This document shows positions 58,119 to 64,000 of a DNA stretch of 64,000 nt, piece by piece. Source of the DNA: Alphaproteobacteria bacterium (lineage in GTDB: Bacteria; Pseudomonadota; Alphaproteobacteria; Rhizobiales; Xanthobacteraceae); NCBI GenBank assembly GCA_005884685.1, contig VBAH01000035.1:1-64000 (forward strand). The letters are read 5' to 3'. The notes beneath the pieces are model-generated. The model did not search any database. It was not told the DNA's origin and saw nothing but the letters and a program-made list of their open reading frames with translations. Position numbers and translations under genes: made by a program. How positions within the stretch are numbered: position 1 is the stretch's first letter; each line of letters starts with the position of its first letter.

Positions 58119-59124
58119 GTGGCAGCTTACGACGCCTTCGTCTCCTACAGCCATGCCAAGGACAAGCCCGTTGCGGCGGCGCTGCAATCGGTGATCCAGA
58201 AACTGGGCAAGCCGTGGTACCGGCGCCGCGCGCTGCGGCTGTTTCGCGACGACACATCGCTGTCGGCAACGCCGGGGCTGTGGCCAACCATCGAGCAGGC
58301 GCTGGGCAATTCCCGCTATCTCATCCTGCTTACCTCGCCGCAGGCGGCAGCCTCGCCTTGGGTCAACAAGGAGGTCGCATGGTGGACATGCGGCTTGCGG
58401 CCGGCGACCAGGCCGGCGCGCTCGCGGCCCACGAGGAGAGCCTCACGATCAGGCGCAAGCTCGCCGCCGCCGAGCCGGACGATGCCGGCTGGCAGCGCAG
58501 CCTGAGTGTGAGCCTCGACACGGTCGGCGACATGCGGCTGGCGGCCGGCGACCGGAGGGGCGCGCTGTGGGCGTATGAGGAAAGCCTGGCGATCGCGCGC
58601 AAGCTTGCTGCTGCCGATGTCGGCGATACCGCGCGCCAGCACGACGTGCGCGTGAGCCTCATCAAGATGGCTGACGTGTGGCTCGAGATGGGCGACCAGG
58701 CGGGCGCGCGTTCGACTTACGAGGAGAGCCTCGCAATCGGGCGCAAGCTCGCTGCCGCCGACCCGGGCAATGCCGATTGGCGGCGCGAGTTCAGTGTGGG
58801 TCTCGAGCGCGTCGGCGACGTGCGGCTTGCGGCCGGCGACCGGCCGCTGCACTCTCCGCTTACGAGGAGAGCCTCGCGATCCGGCGCGAGCTCACCGCCG
58901 CCGATGCAGGCGATGCCGGCCGGCAGTCCGACCTTGCGGTGAGCCTTCACAAGGTCAGCACGGCAGCCGAACCACCCCGGGCCCGCGCCGCGCTGCGCGA
59001 CGCGCTTGCCATTACGGAAGTGCTCGCGCGCGAGGGGAAGCTCACGGCCGCACAGCAGAGCTGGCCGCAGTTCTTCCGCGACGCCTCGGCCAAGGTGCCG
59101 CCGGAGACCGCCGAGGCGCGGTGA
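58119..59124 (+). pseudogene. Broken TIR-TPR gene
   Basis: The GTG-initiated first frame (58119-58505) encodes a TIR domain (YDAFVSYSHAKDKPVAAALQ, RLFRDDTSLSATPGLWPTIE, RYLILLTSPQAAASPWVNKE) and then runs out of frame at VAWW. A second frame from ATG 58379 carries three 48-residue TPR-like units (MRLAAGDQAGALAAHEESLT, RRGALWAYEESLAIARKL, QAGARSTYEESLAIGRKL). A one-base loss near 58850 moves the last unit to a third frame that ends at 59124. An internal deletion seems to have joined the two halves. Confidence 0.75.
58379..58942 (+). other. Internal TPR frame with its own ribosome site
   Basis: Within the broken gene, ATG 58379 is preceded by AGGAGG four bases upstream, formed by the codons for KEV of the TIR frame. 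The 187-codon frame that follows encodes the TPR-like units without the TIR domain. It might be translated on its own, or the match may be chance. Confidence 0.3.
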
Positions 59125-59175
59125 AGTTTTGGCGCGCTTTTGCGCCAATCCAGACCCCATTTTGCGCGGGAAAAA

Positions 59176-60150
59176 CTACGCCGCGAGCAGCCCCTTCACG
59201 GCGTTCACCACCTTCTCCGGCGACAGCCTGAGCTGCGCTTCGAGCGGCGGTGCGAACGGCACCGGAACGCGCGGCGCGGCGAGCCGCCGGGCGGCTTTCA
59301 GGTTCGTGGTCCCAACCTGATCGACCACACGCGCCACGACTTCGGCGCCGAAACCTGCGACTTCCACCGCCTCGTGCACGACGAGCAAGCGTCCGGTCTT
59401 CTTCACCGACGCGATCACGGCTGCCTGATCCCACGGCCAGATCGTGCGCAGGTCGAGGAGATCGACCTTGATCCCCTCCGTGGCGAGCAACTCCGCGGCC
59501 TTGGTGGCGACCGGCACCGCCGCCGACCAGGTCACGACCGTGGCGGCGTCGCCCGCGGTGACCTTGCGCGCGACGCCGAACGGGATCGGCTCGATCGGCT
59601 CGGCGATCTCGCCGGTGACCCAGAACAAATCCTTCGGATCGAAGAACAGCACCGGATCGTCGGAGCGGATCGCCTGCACCAGCAGGCCCGCGGCATCGGC
59701 CGGCGTCGCGGGCGTCACCACGATCACGCCGGGCAGATGCGCGAACCAGGCTTCGAGCATCTGCGAGTGCTGCGCGGCGGAGTTGCGCCACATGCCGTGC
59801 GGCATGCGCACCACCACGGCGGGCTTTGCCTGTCCACCGAACATGTAGCGGACCTTGGCGATCTGATTCACCAGCTCGTCCATCGCGCACATCACGAAAT
59901 CGAAGATGCGCATCTCGATGACCGGCCGCATGCCGACCAGCGCCGAGCCGAGCCCCGCGCCCATAATGGTCGCCTCCGAGATCGGTGTGGAGACGACGCG
60001 CTGTTCGCCGAACTCGGCGAGGAAATCCTGGTATTGCCCCCACAGGCCGCCGCGCGCGACGTCCTCGCCCAGCACCCAGACGCGCGAATCAACGCGCATT
60101 TCCTGCAGAACTGCGCGGCGCGAGGCCTCGATCAGTGTGACTTCGACCAC
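59176..60150 (-). CDS. 2-oxoacid/acetoin dehydrogenase E1 component, beta subunit
   Basis: This 324-residue protein has the transketolase-like pyrimidine-binding domain: VWVLGEDVARGGLWGQYQDF, VVSTPISEATIMGAGLGSAL, EMRIFDFVMCAMDELVNQIA and RMPHGMWRNSAAQHSQMLEA. A C-terminal domain contains GRLLVVHEAVEVAGFGAEVV. It pairs with the alpha subunit encoded directly upstream, whose 3' end it overlaps by 19 bp. The start is GTG. The complex decarboxylates pyruvate, acetoin or a branched 2-oxoacid using thiamine diphosphate. E2/E3 genes are not in the window. Confidence 0.93.
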   Translation of the reverse strand: MVEVTLIEASRRAVLQEMRVDSRVWVLGEDVARGGLWGQYQDFLAEFGEQRVVSTPISEATIMGAGLGSALVGMRPVIEMRIFDFVMCAMDELVNQIAKVRYMFGGQAKPAVVVRMPHGMWRNSAAQHSQMLEAWFAHLPGVIVVTPATPADAAGLLVQAIRSDDPVLFFDPKDLFWVTGEIAEPIEPIPFGVARKVTAGDAATVVTWSAAVPVATKAAELLATEGIKVDLLDLRTIWPWDQAAVIASVKKTGRLLVVHEAVEVAGFGAEVVARVVDQVGTTNLKAARRLAAPRVPVPFAPPLEAQLRLSPEKVVNAVKGLLAA

Positions 60151-61127
60151 GCAACCGCCCCCGTGTCCTGCACGTCCTCGAACGCCACCGCCGGCTCCGG
60201 CCAGGCGGCCGCGTTCGCCTCGCCACGCGCCGCCGCCATCTCGGCGCGCGCGTCGTCGATCATTCTGCCGAGCTCGCTCGGCTCGACGCCGCGCTCCGCC
60301 AGCACCGCACCGAGCCGCGCGATCGGATCGCGCGCGCGCGCTTCTTCCACCTCCTCCGCCGGGCGCCATGCCGCCGCGTCGGTCGAGGTGTGGCCGGTGA
60401 TGCGATAGGTGCGCACATGCAGGAGATGCGGCCCTTCCCCTCGCCGCACAGCCGTGACCGCGACCTGTGCCGCATCGTCGACCGCCAGCGCGTTGTTGCC
60501 GTCGATCGAGATCGCCGCGACGCCGAGCGCCTTGGCGCGGTCGATCACGCCGGGGCCGGCGGTGACCGTGTCGGCGCGCGTGAAAGCCGCAACGCCGTTG
60601 TCCTCGCACACGAACAGCACCGGCAATTTGTACAGCACCGCCCAGTTCAGCCCCTCGAGGAACGGCCCGCGGTTGACCGCGCCGTCGCCGAACATGCAGG
60701 TCACGATCGCGTCGGACTGCTGCATCTTCAGTCCCTGCGCAGCGCCGACTGCAATCGGAATGCCGCCTGCCACCACGCCGTTCGCGCCGAGCATGCCGAC
60801 GGAGAAGTCCGCGATGTGCATCGAGCCGCCCTTGCCCCGGCAATAGCCGCCCGCGCGGCCGAAGAGCTCCAGCATCATGCGCCTGGGGTCGGCGCCCTTG
60901 GCGATCGCATGGCCGTGGCCGCGATGATTCGAGGTCAGCCGGTCGTCGATCCGCAGGTTCCCGCAGATGCCGGCCGCCACCGCCTCCTGCCCGATCGAGA
61001 CATGCAGGGGGCCGGGGATTTCGCCGGCCTTGTGCGCCGCGAGCGCGGTCTCCTCGAAGGCGCGGATACGCGCCATCATCCGATAAAGGCCGGTCAGGCG
61101 GCGGAGGTTGTCGCCAGCATCGCTCAT
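60132..61127 (-). CDS. 2-oxoacid/acetoin dehydrogenase E1 component, alpha subunit
   Basis: This 331-residue protein has HVSIGQEAVAAGICGNLRID, TSNHRGHGHAIAKGADPRRM, GKGGSMHIADFSVGMLGANG and the ThDP motif GDG at 147-149 with FGDGAVNRGPFLEGLNWAVL. These fit acetoin and branched-chain type E1 alpha subunits. The ATG at 61127 is preferred over the upstream frame to 61202. It overlaps the beta gene by 19 bp and is divergent from the next gene (74-bp shared gap). Confidence 0.93.
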   Translation of the reverse strand: MSDAGDNLRRLTGLYRMMARIRAFEETALAAHKAGEIPGPLHVSIGQEAVAAGICGNLRIDDRLTSNHRGHGHAIAKGADPRRMMLELFGRAGGYCRGKGGSMHIADFSVGMLGANGVVAGGIPIAVGAAQGLKMQQSDAIVTCMFGDGAVNRGPFLEGLNWAVLYKLPVLFVCEDNGVAAFTRADTVTAGPGVIDRAKALGVAAISIDGNNALAVDDAAQVAVTAVRRGEGPHLLHVRTYRITGHTSTDAAAWRPAEEVEEARARDPIARLGAVLAERGVEPSELGRMIDDARAEMAAARGEANAAAWPEPAVAFEDVQDTGAVAWSKSH

Positions 61128-61201
61128 ATGTCGCCCGGGGGGTGCGCGGCTTGCGCCGGAAGGGTGTGGCATGTTTGAACACAGGAAACGTCCCCTAGGC
61201 A

Positions 61202-62020
61202 ATGTCTCTCATCCTCGACAGCGTGACGACTTTTCCGCCCGATGCGCGCGGGCGCGCCGCGATCGCTGCCTCGCATGGCGGCGTCTATGCGGCCTATCTG
61301 GCGGCCAGAGCCGGCATCAAGGCGGTCATCCTGTGCGACGCCGGTGTTGGGCGTGAACGCGCCGGGATCGGAGGGCTCGATTACCTCGACAAACTCGGGG
61401 TTGCGGCTGCGGCGATCGGCCATCGCAGCGCACGCATCGGCCATGGCGGCGATTGTCACGCGCGCGGGCTCATCACGTTCGCCAACGTGCTGGCCGCCAT
61501 GGCGGGCGTGACGCCCGGCATGACGGCGAGTGAGGCGCTCGACCGGCTGGAGCGTGCCGATGCGCCGCCCTGCCCTCCCCCGCCGCCGATCGAGGAAACC
61601 CGCCATCGCCTGAGCGAAGCGGAAGCAGGCGGCGTGCGCGTGCACGCGATCGACTCCGCCGGACTGGTGCTGCCGGAAGATGCAGGCCACATCGTCGCAA
61701 CCGGCTCGCACGGCGCGCTGCTCGGCGGCAAGCCCGAGACGGCGATCAAGATCGATGTGTTCGCCGCACTCTACAACGATGCCGATTTCGGCATGGAAGA
61801 CGCCGGCATCGCGCGCCTGCCGGTGCTCGAGGCGCGCGGCATCGCGGGTGCGTGCGTGAGCGCGTGGAGCGCGCGGATCGGCGACGGACAATCGACCTGG
61901 CGCGACGGCTTCGTCACCGCCGTGAACGCGCGCGCGGCGCAATGCGGTGGCGAAATCGGTATCTCGGCAAGGGAATTGGTCGCGCGGCTCGCCGCAGCCC
62001 GCATGAAGGAACTGACATGA
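61202..62020 (+). CDS. Conserved hypothetical protein linked to a TPP enzyme
   Basis: This 272-residue soluble protein has SVTTFPPDARGRAAIAASHG, GIKAVILCDAGVGRERAGIG, IVATGSHGALLGGKPETAIK and ALYNDADFGMEDAGIARLPV. Several Gly/His-rich turns (SHGG, GHGGDCH, GSHGALLGG) could form a nucleotide or metal site. No family with known function is recognised. The stop overlaps the ATG of the following TPP-enzyme gene (ATGA), so the two are translated together and likely act in one pathway. Confidence 0.65.
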   Translation: MSLILDSVTTFPPDARGRAAIAASHGGVYAAYLAARAGIKAVILCDAGVGRERAGIGGLDYLDKLGVAAAAIGHRSARIGHGGDCHARGLITFANVLAAMAGVTPGMTASEALDRLERADAPPCPPPPPIEETRHRLSEAEAGGVRVHAIDSAGLVLPEDAGHIVATGSHGALLGGKPETAIKIDVFAALYNDADFGMEDAGIARLPVLEARGIAGACVSAWSARIGDGQSTWRDGFVTAVNARAAQCGGEIGISARELVARLAAARMKELT

Positions 62021-63762
62021 ACGCACCCGTCTCGAATTCGGCGCGCAGGCTCAACGGCGGGCAGGCGCTCGCCGAGATGCTCCAGCTTTCCGGCGTCGGA
62101 CCGATGTTCGGCATGGGCGGCTTCCAGCTCCTGCCGTTCTATGAGGCGATGCGGGCGCTCGGGCTCCGGCACTTCCTGATCAATGACGAGCGCTGCGGCG
62201 CGTTCGCCTCCGACGCCTACGCGCGCGTGACGAACCGGCCCGGCGTCTGCGACGCGACGCTCGGCCCCGGCGCGACCAATCTCGTGACGGCGCTGGTGGA
62301 ATCCTTGAACGCCGGCATTCCGCAGATCGCGATCATCGGCGACGCCAACCGCGATCATGCCTGGAAGAACATGACGCAGGAGGCGCGCCAAACGGAGATT
62401 TTGAAGCCCGCCGTAAAGGAGCTGATCCGTGTCGAGGGTACGAAGCGCATTCCCGAACTGGTGCGCCGTGCGTTCGCTGTCGCAACGTCGGGGCGGCCGG
62501 GACCGGTCGTGCTCGACGTGCCGGAGGATGTCTGCCATGGCGAGCATGATTTCGACGCCGCGGATTTCTGGGTCGACGATGCCACGCTGAAGGCGCAGGC
62601 GCGGCGCACGCGGCCCGATCCGCACGAACTCGAGCGCGCTGCGGCGCTGATCAAGAAGGCGGAACGTCCGCTGCTGCTGGTCGGCGGCGGCATCCATATC
62701 TCGCAAGCCTACGATGCGCTGCTCGCGCTCGCGGAAAACTTCGGCATTCCGGTCGCGCACACGATGTCGGGCAAGGGCGCGATCGCGTGCACGCATCCGC
62801 TCTCGGCCGGGCTGTTCGGGCGCTACTCGCGCATCGCCAACGATCTGGTCGCCGCGTCCGATGCGCTGATCGTGGTCGCGTGCAAGCTCGGCGAGATCCC
62901 GACGCGGCGCTTCCAGCTGATCCCGCCGGGCAAGCCGGTGATCCACATCGATATCCTCCCCGAGGAGATCGGCCGCACCACGCGGACCGACATCGCGCTC
63001 GCGGCCGATGCGCGGCTGGCGTTGCAGGATTTGGCGGCGGCGATGAGCGATGGCGGCACCGCGCGCGCCAGACGCCAGCCGTGGTGCGCCGAAGTGCCCT
63101 CGCGCATGAAGACATGGGCCGAGGGCGCGGCCGGGAAACTGAAATCGAGCGAGAAGCCGATCAATGTCGGCCGCCTGATGGGCGAATTGAACGCGCTGAT
63201 GCCGGAGGACGCGATCCTGGTGGCGGACGGCGGCTTCGCGGGTCACTGGGGCGGCTTGTTGTTCGACACCAAGAAGGCCGGCCGCCACTTCATCGCCGAC
63301 CGCGGCTTTGCGTCGATCGGCTACGGCCTGCCCGGCTCGATGGGGGCGCAATTGGCCGCGCCCACCCGCCGGGTCGTCGGCCTCACCGGCGACGGCGGCT
63401 TCAACATGACGCTCGGCGAGCTGGAAACCGCGCGGCGCGCGGGCACGCCGTTCGTGCTCTGTGTCTTCAACAACGCGGCCTCCGGCTACGTGAAGGCACT
63501 GCAGCATTCGATGTTCGGCTCGGGCAACTACCAGAGCTCCGACCTGGTCGAGATGGACTACGGCGCGATCGCCCGCGCGATGGGCTGCAACGGCATCCGC
63601 GTCGAGGACCCCGACAAGCTCGGCCCCGCGCTGCGCGACGGGCTCGCGAATACATCCACGCCGACCGTGCTCGACATCGTGGTGACGCGCGACCCAGCGA
63701 AAATGCTGCCGGGCGTCGACAACCGCACGCTCACGGTGACGAAGGGGGATAGGCCGGTGTAA
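62017..63762 (+). CDS. Thiamine diphosphate-dependent enzyme (acetolactate synthase-like)
   Basis: This 581-residue ThDP enzyme has the three-domain layout of the acetolactate synthase/sulfoacetaldehyde acetyltransferase/oxalyl-CoA decarboxylase group. The catalytic Glu58 is in LINDERCGAFASDAYAR. The PYR domain contains LGPGATNLVTALVESLNAGI. The PP domain has GDGGFNMTLGELETARRAG and FNN for Mg-ThDP. Position after the unknown gene, and near TRAP transporter, SDR and E1 genes, suggests a role in catabolism of an imported organic acid. The substrate is unknown. Confidence 0.9.
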   Translation: MNAPVSNSARRLNGGQALAEMLQLSGVGPMFGMGGFQLLPFYEAMRALGLRHFLINDERCGAFASDAYARVTNRPGVCDATLGPGATNLVTALVESLNAGIPQIAIIGDANRDHAWKNMTQEARQTEILKPAVKELIRVEGTKRIPELVRRAFAVATSGRPGPVVLDVPEDVCHGEHDFDAADFWVDDATLKAQARRTRPDPHELERAAALIKKAERPLLLVGGGIHISQAYDALLALAENFGIPVAHTMSGKGAIACTHPLSAGLFGRYSRIANDLVAASDALIVVACKLGEIPTRRFQLIPPGKPVIHIDILPEEIGRTTRTDIALAADARLALQDLAAAMSDGGTARARRQPWCAEVPSRMKTWAEGAAGKLKSSEKPINVGRLMGELNALMPEDAILVADGGFAGHWGGLLFDTKKAGRHFIADRGFASIGYGLPGSMGAQLAAPTRRVVGLTGDGGFNMTLGELETARRAGTPFVLCVFNNAASGYVKALQHSMFGSGNYQSSDLVEMDYGAIARAMGCNGIRVEDPDKLGPALRDGLANTSTPTVLDIVVTRDPAKMLPGVDNRTLTVTKGDRPV

Positions 63763-63775
63763 TGACCTCTCTCCG

Positions 63776-63885
63776 CTGTCGTCCCGGCCGAGCGCAGCGA
63801 GAGCCGGGATCCATATCTCCCGATACTCCAGACGTCGTGTTACATGGATCCCGGGTCGGCCCTTTGGGCCGCCCGGGATGACAAT
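63776..63885. repeat. Family B palindromic repeat, copy 3
   Basis: GTCGTCCCGGCCGAGCGCAG/GAGCCGGGATCCAT is followed 40 bp later by ATGGATCCCGGGTCGGCCC/GGGCCGCCCGGGATGAC. The architecture matches 18937-19071. Confidence 0.7.
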
Positions 63886-63925
63886 CGAGTATGTTGCGCC
63901 CTTATGCGTCCGTGGCACCGCCAGC

Positions 63926-64000
63926 ATGAGACTGTCTACACTTCTTGCCGCCGGCCTCACCTTTGCTCTCACCATCGCCGCGCATGCGGCCGACTGCGCG
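63926..64000 (+). CDS. 5' end of an exported protein gene (partial)
   Basis: An ATG opens a frame running off the right edge. The 25 visible residues, MRLSTLLAAGLTFALTIAAH followed by AADCA, form a typical signal peptide with cleavage expected near AHAAD. The mature protein is outside the window. Confidence 0.6.
   Translation, partial: MRLSTLLAAGLTFALTIAAHAADCA

Noticed and set aside
58383-58850. Regular 144-bp direct repeats that might suggest a CRISPR or satellite array
   Set aside because: The units translate into 48-residue TPR-like repeats with coding-type variation, and there are no spacers.
58119-59124. An active TIR-based defence gene
   Set aside because: Two frame breaks and a likely internal deletion separate the TIR and TPR parts. 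No partner defence genes lie nearby.
1-64000. tRNA, rRNA, tmRNA or CRISPR loci
   Set aside because: No cloverleaf-like GGTTCRA arm contexts, rRNA-like sequence or spacer arrays were recognised on either strand by eye. A dedicated RNA scan was not possible.

Overview
The window reads as chromosomal DNA of a GC-rich alphaproteobacterium of the order Hyphomicrobiales, most like Bradyrhizobium and its relatives (Nitrobacteraceae or Xanthobacteraceae). This is inferred from high GC, short intergenic gaps, frequent GTG/TTG starts, and family content: DUF2336, a BTLCP transglutaminase-like protease, double PilZ, DUF3126, TRAP and TAXI binding proteins, and tandem 48-residue TPR units. No rRNA, tRNA, CRISPR array or intact transposase was found.

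Layout. 1-6.4 kb: DUF2336, a lytic transglycosylase, a MaoC/CitE pair, a B12-binding radical SAM protein and a small exported protein. 6.8-12.4 kb: a sulfatase locus with formylglycine-generating enzyme, Tat-exported arylsulfatase, HdeD-like membrane protein, exported HAD phosphatase and an outer-membrane channel-like protein. 12.5-14.3 kb: a 1.8-kb insertion with 16-bp inverted ends and an 8-bp target duplication, carrying a Fic protein and small genes but no transposase. 14.3-18.6 kb: hisI, folE, an IscU-like scaffold, yidD, a Sel1 protein and a TAXI binding protein. 18.6-19.7 kb is a 1.1-kb repeat-rich gap. 19.7-27.7 kb: thrS, a secreted YadA-head-like protein, then the trehalose operon otsB - GH15 glucosidase - otsA on the minus strand.

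27.8-44.4 kb is housekeeping and conserved-hypothetical territory: nitroreductase, flavin reductase, patatin, CBS, rhomboid, a short terminator-capped gene, PAS, PilZ, BTLCP, gamma carbonic anhydrase, cysE, two alpha/beta hydrolases and membrane proteins. Several families of palindromic intergenic repeats are scattered through it. One sits in the 3' end of a zinc-finger gene, whose tail is duplicated beyond the repeat. 43.7-52.5 kb: two Phd/VapC modules with palindromic operators, an FAD monooxygenase, a MetE-like protein, an acyl-CoA dehydrogenase, two tandem small secreted paralogs, and a CsoR/DUF488 pair divergent from a copper P-type ATPase.

52.5-64 kb looks like a catabolic region: a family-3 binding protein, a TRAP transporter (DctP plus fused DctQM), an SDR dehydrogenase, E1 alpha and beta subunits of a 2-oxoacid or acetoin dehydrogenase, an unknown protein and a TPP-dependent decarboxylase/synthase-like enzyme. 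The DctQM gene holds a perfect in-frame 510-bp tandem duplication. A frame-broken TIR-TPR gene lies between the SDR and the dehydrogenase genes. The best candidates for new biology are the Fic-bearing cassette, the duplicated TRAP permease, the repeat-associated zinc-finger gene duplication and the hidden 58-residue gene.
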